Shown here one piece after another: positions 9,846 to 20,835 of a stretch of DNA of 64,000 nt. Origin of the DNA: Dichetophora obliterata (lineage: Eukaryota > Arthropoda > Insecta > Diptera > Sciomyzidae); the NCBI GenBank assembly GCA_963920525.1, contig OY986437.1, positions 93,334,213 to 93,398,212 on the forward strand, given 5' to 3'. The translations under genes were made by a program, and so were the position numbers. Below the pieces are notes generated by a model, which saw only the letters and a list, made by a program, of their open reading frames with translations, searched no databases and was not told the origin of the DNA. How positions within the stretch are numbered: position 1 is the stretch's first letter; each line of letters opens with the position of its first letter.

Positions 9846-12800
9846 TGATATATCATATTCTGATGTCTCTTATCATAAAAAACGTTCTCCTATTGGTATA
9901 AAAATTGAATGGGTTCAGCATTTAACTCTTTCCAGCTACTTGCTCTAAATCCTTAAAATAAGAAAGGTCTTGAAATATTTTAATGAATGTTTCTGCTTTT
10001 TTACATTGGACTTTTTACTCTTTCTTCGTTTTGTTTTTTTAATTTCGCTATGAAAAAAACGTACAGGAGGCAAGAAACTTGTAATTAATGATGGGTGCTC
10101 GCACTCGCCACAGCTTTTCTTGTCATTCCGTTGATCTTTGGCCAACGTTGTGTAATTTCGGAGTTTTTAATGTCATAGAAAAGTTTTGTTTTGTTTTTTT
10201 GTTTATGTACTTTCTCTATTGCTTTGTTTTCAAAAGGATGAAGGGACCATTATCGTTCTATGAGATTTGGCCAGCAAAAATTAATTAGATTTACAAGAAA
10301 GAAAATTAAGAATAAAAATAAGTAAAATGATAATGAAAAAAATAACAAACTAGCTGAATAGTTCGGCTTCAAACAGGTTGGTAAAAAGAGTTGATGTTGT
10401 AAATTTTAGACAACATTAAGGATATTCATCTAAACGTTCAAAATGTATACTCGAATACTGAGCAAACTGCATTTTTCCACCTTCGCAAATGAGCTGTCAA
10501 AAATCTAATGGAAAACCTTTTGCACAAATCTAATAAGTATACGCCACTACCAAATCGTCAAGAAAAATTGCACTGTTAATTGTGCAATTACGAAGTCAGC
10601 TCTTTTTTGTTGTTTTTTTTTTATTTTTCGATAGCTTATGTTGAGTAGAATATGTTCCCAAAACGGTTTGACCGATAACGATTGCATAAAAAGTTATCGA
10701 ATCCGAAAGGAACGCATATTTTCATTATGTTCATCATATTTCGAAAAAATTGTTAATCAAAAATTGAAAAGCGTTTTCTGAAAAATCATGTATTTCAAAC
10801 TGGTCTCCACGATATCTCAAGAGCTACTATATGGATTGAATTGGATTTTTTTTATTTTAAAGAAGAAAAAATTAATTGGGTCCCAAACTTAAATTCAGAT
10901 AATATAGGCCGGTTTTTTTAGAGCCGGCTCCAGAGCACTATAAAGAGCGAAAATGTGAAAAACGAAATTCACACAAAAGCAATTTTTTTTAATTTTCAAC
11001 TATTTATTATTATAAGCTTAAGCTCTAATAAATATAATATAATTTATAAAATTTTTTGTTTTTTATATTAGATGACATAAGCGTGCGGTGCGATGAAAAT
11101 CGTTTGGATACCCTTTTTTTGAACATGAAGTTTGACGGCGTATTGACATTTTACATTACACTTTTATGCAGCAAAAAAATATTAGGAATAATAAGAATGA
11201 ATAAATAAATGCCCACAAACTCAATGTGTTAATTTTCTTACTTCTATGAAGAATAAAATTAAGAACATCATCGTGTTTTTGCGCCTCTAGATGAGAATAT
11301 GTCCTTTAATATTAAGGCACATTTGGTGCCTTTGAAATTAAAAGAAGCACCAAAAAAATGCACCAGGCAGCAAACCTCATTTTTCTTAGGCTAAAATTAC
11401 CAAAATGCACTAAAACTGGTTTGAAAAAGCATCAAGTTGGGATCAGTGGGTTTTAATAATATTAATTTTTTTTAATCTCATCTAGTTCATGTTTATGATA
11501 TAAAAGTTCCGTTCTCACTTTCTTAAATTTGGTCAAAAAAAGTTATTCCAGTATGAAATGTGCAATACAATTGGGAGAAAATAGCTAACTTCATCTTTAG
11601 CATCAATTAGCGGAAAGAGATGTGAGTAATGGAATCTCTTAAAAACATCTTAATTTACGAACCTGTGTAGAATTTCCCAGACTAAATCTTAAGTACATTT
11701 CACGGTTTAATTCCACAAACAGATTATTAACACCGTCTTCGATGCCAACACGCACGCACTCATGCACGCTCTCATATTCAAACACTTGCATACATATTTT
11801 GTGGCACGGCCTAAGAGCATGCAACAAATTTTGCGCCAAATCATAACCCTTTCTGCTTAAGCGCTTCATACAAAGCCGCTTTTATCGGAAAAGAAGCCAT
11901 CCATCCATCTCTGCAGGAATTTGGAAATATTTCGCTAACACGCGTGCATGCATGTCAACACTTTGTTGCTATTTCCGTTTCCGCTGAGGCACATAAAACG
12001 GAAGTGTGGCATGTGTGCTACTCATGTGTGGAGCCGCATGTAACCGCAACCATATGCATACGCCCACATCATTATTGTCTAAGTGTTTGTTTGTGCATGT
12101 GTGTGTTTGCGTGTTAGTTCGTTTACACATATTGATGCCTTCAGACGTTTCCGGATGATATTCAGCATATGTTGACAGTTTGACACTGAACGATTTTTTT
12201 CGACTTCCCTTTGGTGGTGTTTATTTTATTACCCATGATTTTCTTTTTTTTACAGGCATGAAATTAAATAAAATTTTTCCGGAGGGTTAATCGTTTTGTT
12301 TTTCGTCTTTTTTTGTTTATTTTTTGTTCACATACGTTTATGAAATGGGGTTAATTTGTGCGGTTTTCTTAAGTCGAATGTTTCCACACCTTTTAAAATT
12401 TTTTTTCTGTTTTTGTCTGCATGTATTTTTCACCATCTTAACCTTTGCCAACCCCAGTCAGTAGATTTTGTCGGAAAGTACGCGTGAAGTAATTTTTTGA
12501 CGTATTAATTTTAACATTAATCTGCTTTTTGTTATATGCTTACAATTTTTTACTTCATCTTACATTTCTTTTATGCTCTTCATTTAGGACGTTCCTTAGA
12601 CACTTTCAAACAGTTTTTGATTAACAAAATTTAATAAATAAAACGACATTGTTTGAGAATTGTTAACGTCAGTCGCTACACTGTGAAAGGGCCTTCATTA
12701 ATTTTTGTCGAAAACCGTATGACAACGCCTCTACATCATTGTGACGTTTCTTAATTTATTTTATTCTTCTGAGTTTTCCGTGTTTTGCTTTTATTTTTGG

Positions 12801-13160
12801 ATACGGAGAGTTTCCGGTATGTTTTATCTTAATTGGATTAATAAATAAATTACTTAAAATTATAATTAACAATAAATTATAATCATGAATATATGCAACT
12901 AAATTAATAAGCCGCTTTTTAATATATTTAAATTTACGATTATATACGATACGATATACTCAAAGACATAATTACATCTGCTTAAAAATATTTACGTTTT
13001 TGGTTACAAAAAAATGGTATTAAATAAAAGTATTAAATAAGTTGGAAGTGTGGAAAATTATAAATGCTTTGATGGGACTTTTTTTTTTGTATCACGTATT
13101 CGAATCTCATAACAGACTTACAAGTTTAAAAGTATTATTTAAAATGAAACTCATATAAAA
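9846..13160. other. Anonymous, low-repeat DNA
   Basis: About 3.3 kb without a supported gene. The part from 11640 to 12480 is less AT-rich and more varied in composition than its surroundings (CATGTGTG-like motifs, TGTGTGTTTGCGTG) and may be single-copy intronic or intergenic DNA. Short open frames such as 9945-10145 and 11639-11869 (minus) show no motif. Confidence 0.4.
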
Positions 13161-13239
13161 TTACTCTAATGACGTTCAATTTTCTATATAAACTTTGCAT
13201 TTCAAATACGAGCTTTAGTGCAAGTTTAAAATTGTTGAT

Positions 13240-13860
13240 AAAGTCTAAGATTTGGACGGACGAAAAGCGAAAAATTATCTATATTCTTCATAAATCTAGT
13301 AAATCAAAGCAATATATTTCCGAAATATTTGGCAAATCACACACTTCTTTCTTTATATGAGGTCACACTCATCTTCAAAAGAGAAATTCCAATAGAGTTG
13401 GAAAATCAGTACGTCCTAAAATAACCTCCAATAGACTTGACAGAAAAATTTTACAAACTTCCGATGACAATCCATTAAAATCAGCACTGAAAATTAGCTC
13501 TCAACTATAATAGGAGGGCAGAGACGCTAGGGAAATGGATGGAATTTCACGAGCAAATGTTTGAATTAAGGTACTATGGACTAATGAATTAGTGATAAGG
13601 CTCAAATACTCCAATATTCCAAATAAAGTCAATAAATAATTGTCTTATGGGTGTACTCGACCAACTTTAAAGTGCTTTAAAAGGGGCTAAATACTATGAA
13701 GATGTCTTTTCAGAGCAGGAACTGATAAAATCGTCGTTTAAGAAAGGAAAATAAATGTTAAAGTATATCTAAATATCCTCAAAAAAACGGTTTATTGGTG
13801 ACGTTTTCATCATCTAGTACAACAAAACACCCACACATACCGCCAAAAAATTGTGAAATA
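13240..13860 (+). pseudogene. Tc1-like transposase remnant
   Basis: Translated pieces follow a Tc1-type transposase. KRKIIYILHKSSKSKQYISEIF resembles the first helix-turn-helix, NRVGKSVRPKITSNRLDRKIL the GRPRKTT linker and second helix-turn-helix, and at about 13820-13850 THTAKKL follows a degraded catalytic-Asp context. Stops and frame changes separate them, and the middle of the catalytic domain is missing. No terminal repeats were found. Assignment is by pattern only, since little more than the motif skeleton survives. Confidence 0.55.
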
Positions 13861-13927
13861 CCGTAGTGAGAAAGGTGTTATCATTTTGAAGTTGACACCA
13901 CAAAGTCTGCATTTGTAATGGTCATTA

Positions 13928-14640
13928 CAGTGGTCCTTGTTTTTTTTTTTCTTCAAAATTTACGAATTGCGGACGGAATTTTTATTCCTTTAGAAAACAG
14001 AACTGCAATGGGAAATTTTCAAAAAAATATATTAATTTTTAAACGTGCCGCATGCGATCTTGAAGTTGTAAATCTGATTGATTGAATCTGAAAGAGCTCT
14101 TTTTTAAAAAAACCCAATAACTTTTTTAAGTGCAAATTTTAAGGAAACTCGTTTTTGATTAAATGAGCTATGAAACATGAAAATTAGACGAAAACTATCA
14201 GAGTTGTGGTTTTTTACTTTCGAAAAAAAAAATTATAATTTTTTTCCTCGTTGCATTAAAAAAATTGCAAAAATCAAAATGTGAAAAATTTTCTTAAGTG
14301 ATACCTAAGACAGATAAAAAAAATTTGCGATTACGTTGAATAACGTGGTCGTTATGAAATTTTTTGCAAGAAGTGTGCACTTTTGGTAATGTAAAATTTG
14401 GGTATTTTTACGAAAAAAATTCCCCAAAAAACCAAAATTTACAACAACGGCGTTACAAGTGGCTATGGTTTAGTCTTTAGCTATTTTGTACAAATTTTTA
14501 CGAATACTGCAGTTCAGTCAAAAAATTTACTTTTTTTATCAAAAATTCTTAAAGTCTGTTTCTGGCTATTCCAACTCAAAAAAATTCATAAAAAAAATCG
14601 AAAAGAACTTTGTTTCTCATTTAAAATGAATTCAATAATT
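13928..14640. repeat. Left arm of a large inverted repeat
   Basis: The reverse complement of this segment aligns in colinear blocks with 19890-20638. The pairing blocks include GTGGTCC at the outer edges, GGCACGTTTA, AAAACGAG, ATTACAACTCT/CACAACTCT, TTTTTTTCGTAAAAATACCC, TTCATAACGACCA and ATAGCCAGAA with CTTTAAGAAT. The arms are diverged but clearly paired. The outer edge resembles the left edge of the repeat at 26031. Confidence 0.75.
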
Positions 14641-15555
14641 TAAAAAAAAAAATAAATGATTTAGTTAGAAAAAATTTTGGAATTTCAAGGATGCTAGGGT
14701 ATGGGTTTAGGGTAAAAAATATTTAAAAAACCTCGAAAACCAATGAAGAAATAAAGAAATTTTTCTCTACTGCAACTTGAAAACTCGTTAATTGTGTTCA
14801 GCTTTCACTGAACAAAGTTATTGAAAATAAATCGAAATCCAAATATTTTGTGTTGCAGATTTAAACCAAGGGTTAACGTTAAAACCAATAATAAAAGCAC
14901 AAATGTTTCTTCTTCTGATAAAGTAAATTTAAACTGATGTCTAAATAAAGTAATTTTAAGATAGTGCATCGCCAATTTAGTTCAACCCTCAACGGGCAGT
15001 TTTGAAAAATGAAATCTGTTAGTTTTTAATATTTTTTACCCTAAAAAAAGGGTCTGATATGTTCGCAGACCTGAATTTCCAAACCTTTTTCTTACTTAAA
15101 TAAGAAATATTTATTTTAAATTATTAAGGGCCGTTTTATTCACTTTTTATAATTCGAGCTAACTTGAGCAGTTTCAATAACTTTTCTTAACTCGACTTTT
15201 TGTACAACTTGCGAAGTTAAAAATTTAAATTTCTCAAGTTAAAATTTAATTTCATTCAGTTCAAGTTGAAATTTTATATGTTGAAGTTAAGTCAAGTTAT
15301 GAATACTTAAGTTATAGAACATCACAGGGAATTTTTTGATATTTGATGGGAAATAAGAAAAGAAATGACTTTTATAACTTATGAAATGGAAATTTGTTGG
15401 TGTTGAAGGCAATGTCAAAAAAATATTTTGTTATTAAAATATATGTGTGCAGAATAAAAACAAACTGATTTACAAATTATGGGGGTTTTCAGTTGACGGT
15501 GTTTCGACTTAAGATATGTTTTAATTCACTTCGTTAAATAACGAAGCATGCTTTA

Positions 15556-16517
15556 GGGGTCGTCCATAAACTACGTTACTGATTTTCCGGTTTTTTTACC
15601 CCCCTCCCCCTGCGTTACTTTTCGTAGTGCTTTTCAAAACCCCTCCCCCCCCATAAAGTAACGTAACATATGATATTAATTCGAATGATTATATATTTTG
15701 ACTAGCTCTGACAATTTCCACTAGTATTAGTGACTAGTATGACTAGATACATTAAAGAAACAATTGGAAAAAAATCAATAATTAATATCATCTGTAAAAG
15801 CTATTCCATCTGCGATCCAAGATTCGATGCTCTCAATCTCTGGGATAGAAGAAGCTGGTAGCTTTGTTGAGGATTCTTCAAAATAGAATTTTTCATCGGA
15901 CTCTATGTCGACCCATTCAGGTAAATCCTCATTTCTAACGCAAAGAAATTCACCTGGTCTTTGACAGAGTACCCTTAAAGGCTGCACCCGAGCAGCACCA
16001 AGTTCTGTGTTTTTGTGTAAATGCTTTCTGAAAATTGATTTATTTAAATAGTATTTTTTATTCCGATTTATTGTAAACGATATAATACAAACTTATGGCA
16101 ATTCATAGAAGTTTTAAAAACGAAATACAAGCCGCAGGTAGGACACGACCTTGAACCGATCTCTTCTTTCTGAGAAGGACAGTACATGTCATACGGTATC
16201 TCCTTTGAGCAAAGACCCAAATTTTTCAGACGTGTGCTGAGATGGTGAAGGAATACCAAAAGGTTCCTGTGTCGGGGGAAAAGGTGGTGGAAGAAATCGT
16301 TGAAACAAAAGTTAACCATCAATTTAGACGATCAAACATAAACATGTAAGGTTAAAAATTTTTTAAATTATTGTGTTATTAATTAGAGGTTTTTCGTCGA
16401 TTTTTTTAATTTTTGGTAACGTCGCAATATCTAAACACCTCCCCCCTACCGTTACTTATCGTAGTGCATTTCAAAACCCTCCCCCCTAAATTGGTAACGT
16501 AGTTTATGGACGACCCC
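15556..16517 (-). mobile_element. TTA-flanked DNA element carrying a zinc-finger gene
   Basis: The ends are GGGGTCGTCCATAAACTACG and its inverted form, about 24 bp nearly perfect, followed on each side by C-rich CCCCCTCCCC blocks and GTTACTTxTCGTAGTGC. TTA flanks both sides (15553-15555 and 16518-16520). A 3-bp TTA duplication again suggests the PIF/Harbinger or ISL2EU-like group. The only gene visible is the minus-strand spliced frame described separately. It lies inside the larger Harbinger-type element and is therefore younger. Confidence 0.78.
15775..16319 (-). CDS. Small two-exon C2H2 zinc-finger protein of a DNA element
   Basis: Exon 1 runs from ATG 16319 to 16093; a 65-base intron (16092-16028) has a GTTTGT donor and a TTTTCAG acceptor; exon 2 runs 16027-15775. 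Splicing keeps the frame and gives 159 residues. The joint completes a zinc finger: CPTC in exon 1, 12 residues, then His, with the last His supplied by exon 2 (KHLH), giving C-x2-C-x12-H-x4-H. Unspliced, exon 1 loses that ligand and stops nine codons later. The remainder is acidic (DLPEWVDIESDEKFYFEE) with PLRVLCQRPGEFL before it. I do not recognise the family. It could bind the element's own ends or be a fragment of a longer host or transposon protein. The intron length suits flies. There is no stop or frameshift in the spliced frame. Confidence 0.6.
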
Positions 16518-16554
16518 TTATATGTAATTTAATAAAAATATTTTTAAAAGACAT

Positions 16555-18190
16555 GCGCTTTCACTTACTTACTTACTTAGTTGGCGCTACAACCGTATGT
16601 CGGTCTTGGCCTCATCTAAGAATTTGCGCCAGCCATTTCTGTCTTTCGCTTGCTGGTGCCAGTTGGAAATTCCAAGCTTCGTCAGGTTGTCCTCTACTTG
16701 GTCTTTCCAACGAAGATGCGGTCGTCCTCTTCTGCGTTGACCACCGCTGGGTACCGAATCGAATGTTTTCTTCACTGGAGCATCGTCTTTCATGCGCTGA
16801 ACATGACCAAGCCAGCGAAGCCGCTCGATTTTAATGCGCTTGACTATGTTGATGTCAGCGTACAGCTCATACAGTTCATCATTCCACCGTATTCGGTACT
16901 CGCCATTGACGCAGATTGGTCCGTAGATCTTACGAAGAATCTTTCTCTCGAATGCTCCTAAAGTCTTTTCATCTAAACTGCTCAGCGTCCAGGTTTGTGA
17001 TGCGTAAAGTAGGACGGGTATGATGAGCAATTTATAGAGCGTGATTTTCGTTCGTCGAGAGAGGGCTCTGCTTCTCAATTGCCTACTGAGCCCAAAGTAA
17101 CACCTGTTGGCAAGAGTTATTCTTCGTTTGATCTCAATGCTGATGTCGTTGGTTGAATTAATGCTGGATCCCAGATAAACGAAGTTCTTCACAACCTCGA
17201 ATGAGGTATTGTCAACGGTAACGTGAGTTCCAAGACGCTGGGACTGTTTGTTTGTTGACACCAAGTATTTCGTCTTATCTGCATTCACTGACAGACCCAT
17301 TCGACTTGACTCTCTTTCTAATCTGGAAAATGCTGCACTGACTTCGCGCGTATTATGGCCAATGATATCTATGTCATCAGCATACGCAAGCAGCATAACA
17401 CTCTTGCAGAATATTGTGCCACTACGTCTCAGATTAGCAGCTCGGATGATCTTTTCCATCATTAGGTTGAAAAAGTCGCACGATAAGGAATCACCTTGTC
17501 TGAAACCTCGTTTGGTAATAAATGGTGGGGAGAGGTCCTTCCCGATTTTAACTGCGCTGCTGGTGTTGCTCAGTGTCATCCTGCAAAGTCTTATTAGTTT
17601 TGCAGGAATACCAAATTCAGACATGGTGGAGTACAGGTGCTTCCTTATTGGGCTGTCGAAGGCGGCTTTGTAGTCGACAAAAAGATGGTGGGTATCGACT
17701 TGTTTTTCTTGAGTCTTCTCCAAGATTTGTCGTAGCGAGAAAATCTGGTCGATGGTGGACTTTCCAGGTCTGAAGCCACACTGATAAGGTCCGATCAGTT
17801 TGTTTACAATGGGCTTCAATCTTTCACATAAAACTCTCGACAGGACCTTATATGCGATATTAAGAAGGCTTATCCCACGGTAATTGGCACAAATAGTGGG
17901 ATCGCCTTTATTGTGGATTGGGCAGAGCACACTGAGATTCCAATCGTTCGGAATGCATTCTTCCGACCATATTCTGCATAGAAGCTCGTGAATGCATTTA
18001 AGTAGAGCTTCGCCTCCGTTCTTAAACAGCTCAGCAGGTAAGCCATCAGCTCCCGCAGCTTTGTTATTTTTAAGCCGAGCTATAGCTGTCAGAACTTCAT
18101 CATAGTCGGGCAGCGGAACCTCGACGCTGTCATCCGCAATTGGGGTTTCCGGAATATCATCTCTATTGGCGGGATTGTTGTCAGCGATTT
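16555..18190 (-). mobile_element. RTE-type LINE, 5'-truncated
   Basis: A minus-strand 3' fragment: RT coding to 16587, a very short 3' UTR, then a tail of TAAG repeats (16565-16580). Short 3' regions with microsatellite tails are usual for RTE elements. The 5' edge is at about 18190, where an in-frame TAA (18191-18189) marks entry into unrelated DNA. Confidence 0.85.
16587..18188 (-). pseudogene. RTE reverse transcriptase, 533 codons open
   Basis: Non-LTR reverse transcriptase of the RTE clade, lacking the N-terminal endonuclease. The frame is open with no internal stop from 18188 to 16587 although the first Met-type start is much further in, as expected for a truncated copy. Motifs (residues from 18188) are KNNKAAGADGLPAELFK near 36-52, ANYRGISLL near 100, FRPGKSTIDQI, FVDYKAAFD at about 170-178, RGFRQGDSLS, and AYADDIDII at about 268-276 with the catalytic pair. 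The C-terminal LRWLGHVQRM and RRGRPHLRWKDQV blocks are the RTE hallmark, often mis-annotated as craniofacial development protein 2-like. One likely substitution: PIRKHLY follows FDS where most relatives have a longer YDSVDR-type sequence. Confidence 0.92.
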
Positions 18191-19285
18191 AACTAACATT
18201 TTAAATTAGCCTGTGTTAGGCGATTTTGATATTTTTAGTTCTGATTTAAAACATTATATAGTTCTTTGACAATCGAAAAAAATGGTGTTTAGGATTTTGT
18301 CTTTGTATTTTGATAACAGAAGTGGCAAATTTGAGTCCTTCAAAATATAGTCGACGGTTAATCTGAGTTAATCGGCAAGACCAATTTTTAATTAGTTTTG
18401 TTTTAATTCGTTTATTAACATGTAAGCCATATATTCTATTTTTTTTTAAGAAATCGACTTTGGCGCCTTCTAGCATATACACACAAAACCAATATACCAA
18501 AAATAGTTTCTTTATGTTGACTTCTAACTAAATATGTTAAAATAAACCCGACTGTGATATATAATAAAATAGCTTTCTTTCCGCTTGAGGATCTAGAAAC
18601 CTACTTTAAGCGCAATCTTTAAACGCATTTTTTTGGAACGTTTGCTTTTTGCATTTTGACACAGCTCTTTTTTTAGAAAACTGTTTTTAACCATTTTTTT
18701 ATTTATAAAAGAATAAGTTGATTTTTTTTTAAAATGACGTAAAATGTATTGTGTTATTTTACGTTTCTCTTCGTCAAACTAATATTTACTAAATCGAAGA
18801 AAAAAGTTCCATTTTTGACTTAAGTAGAGGTTTGTGGCTTGCAGACTGCACGAGTATTTGCACATGCTCTGTTGAAATCCTTTCAATGATGCAAATTCAG
18901 TCAGTAGAGCTGTTAAACATAAAAAGGCTAATACAAAAATTTAGTAACTGAAATTAAAATATACCTTAATTTGTAAATATATTATAAATATAATGGAATA
19001 CCTTAATTTACTCTCTATGAACTACTACTTCTTGAAAATCCAATGACCACAAAACTGAAATTGGAAAGCTTCATATTCCCTTCAACAAACGGCTCCAGCT
19101 GCACGTAGAAGTTCCACGTTGTGAACTAATGCAAAAATGTAGGTATCGACTACTCATAATTATGCACATCATAACAGCACTTTCATATTACTACACATCG
19201 AAGTTTCTTTTGGCCAACTAATGATTATAATCTTTGGAGCTGACATCGATAAGAGGAAATTAAATTACGGATATAAAGTGCAATT
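18191..19285. other. Interior of the Harbinger-type element, no gene
   Basis: AT-rich sequence with no supported gene. An 84-codon minus-strand frame (18500-18246) has no motif. This is probably original interior of the element that starts at 15128, but no transposase homology is visible. Confidence 0.4.
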
Positions 19286-19289
19286 CAAG

Positions 19290-19545
19290 CCCTTGCAAGA
19301 ACTTTGATCGATACTCTTTTGATTGTGTTCTGCGTGTTATTTAGTGTTTGAACACAAAGGATCCAGAACTAAATCATTAAGTAATGCAGACTCCGAACAG
19401 CTCGTGTTCTTAAAAAGCTTTACTTTGCAGTTATTACTCTCTGAGGTTTATTTTATATTAATTATTAATTCTGTCTCAGAAGTGAATTAAACCCCTGCCA
19501 CCACGATTCTTAGCATTCTGCATTTTTAACAGTTAGCGGAACATA
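19290..19545 (-). repeat. tRNA-derived SINE, copy 2, decayed
   Basis: On the minus strand the head CCGCTAACTGTTAAAAATGC with AAGAATCGTGG and GGGGTTTAATTC corresponds to the A-box and B-box region of the copy at 39690-40012. The body matches too: CCTCAGAGAG, AACTGCAAAGTAAAGCTT, GTGTTCAAACAC and AATAACACGC. It is more diverged than the other copies. Confidence 0.7.
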
Positions 19546-19889
19546 AATCTTTAATATTGTGCATAAGAAAGTTGTGAACTGTATCAAATGTTTTTATAGT
19601 AAACATTTTTTTTATCACAGCACAAACGTGTTAAAACTTGTGAATGAAGCAAGTTACATCAAATATCCCAAGTTAGAATTTATAACTGGTCATATATTTG
19701 GAAGTTAGATAAATCACAAGTTGACAAAAGTTATCAAACGAAAGTTATATCAAATCTTCAATATGTCAAAATATTTTTGAGAAATTCAAGTGAATAAAAT
19801 GGAATAACTTTTGAAATTGAATAAATCCCAAAGTTATTCCAACTTCTCAAGTTAAAATAAGTGAATAAAACGGCCCTAAGTCATTTTTT

Positions 19890-20638
19890 ACAAAACTTTT
19901 TCTTACTGAAATCAGAAATATATTTTTTTAAATGTTTGCTTTTTTATAATTTTTTTTTTTGTGTTCGATAGCCAGAATAGGGCACTTTAAGAATATTTTT
20001 AAATTTTTGGTCATGTTTCAATAGCTATAACTTTGGTATCGAAATTTTTTTTAAATTTTTTGCACAAAGTAGCTTAAAACTATCTGTTATTCATTTCTTG
20101 GCGATTTTTTCAAAACTTGGATTTTTAAATTCTTAGGGATTTTTTTCGTAAAAATACCCAAACTGAAAATTTCTACACTTCTAGCAAAAAACTTCATAAC
20201 GACCAGGCTATTCAACATAATCGCGTAATTTTTCACTCTGTTTTATGCATAGTTTAATAAAATATTTCCATAACATTTCAACGAATGTTTTTCAAATTGT
20301 ATTTTGGATATTTTTTTAATACAACAAGGAACAAAATTAGAATTTTTTAAAAACAGAAAATTACAACTCTAGTAATATTCATCTAGTTTTCATGTCTGAT
20401 TTCTCATTTTGAAGAAAAATAATATCAAAAACGAGGTAAATAAAGTTGTTGGGGTTTTTTCGAAAAGAGCACTTTTTCCCCATATAAAGCAGAATTTCAA
20501 CTTAAGGTCTCATGTGGCACGTTTAGTACTATCTGAAAATATTACAGTTCACTTCTGTTTTATAAAGAAACAAAAGCCTGGTCCGTAATTAAGATCAGAA
20601 AAAAAAAATAATTTCCCCATACAAATACGGACCACTCT
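19890..20638. repeat. Right arm of the large inverted repeat
   Basis: Partner of 13928-14640 in inverted orientation. The outer edge reads TAGAGTGGTCCG on the minus strand. The spacer between the arms is almost entirely the TAA-flanked Harbinger-type element. Removing it would leave an old foldback element of about 2 kb. Confidence 0.75.
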
Positions 20639-20729
20639 ACTGAGCAGTTCTGAAGCTTCGAATTCCAGAGAAAGCACCTCAAATTCAACGGACCGATAAC
20701 GAAAGGAATGCGTTGCTAGATCTGAAAAA

Positions 20730-20800
20730 ATATGACTCCAGAAGATTGCAAAAAGGTTGTCGATACGATGTCTGATCGATTAGCAAAAATGTATTTGAGG
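20730..20800 (+). pseudogene. Tc1-like transposase C-terminal scrap
   Basis: TPEDCKKVVDTMSDRLAKMYLRN resembles the usual Tc1-family C-terminal segment (PEDCQ-LV-SMPRR). Only about 23 residues are recognisable, just before the mariner at 20836, so a Tc1-like relic may have been the mariner's landing place. Confidence 0.4.
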
Positions 20801-20835
20801 AATGATGATAATTTTTACGTATTTATGTTTTTATA

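Larger units (their letters stand above)
15128..19876. mobile_element. 4.75-kb Harbinger-type element filled with later insertions
   Basis: The ends are GGGCCGTTTTATTCACTT at 15128 and its inverted form AAGTGAATAAAACGGCCC ending at 19876. TAA flanks both sides (15125-15127 and 19877-19879), the PIF/Harbinger target duplication. Subterminal regions on both sides are rich in AAGTTA/TAACTT words (15170-15310 and 19640-19860), possible transposase-binding repeats. No Harbinger transposase or Myb-like frame is visible. Much of the interior is other elements: a TTA-flanked element, an RTE LINE fragment and a SINE. Confidence 0.8.

Noticed and set aside
16553..17773. Plus-strand frames of 66-141 codons over the RTE fragment
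   Set aside because: They are antisense shadows of the minus-strand reverse transcriptase.
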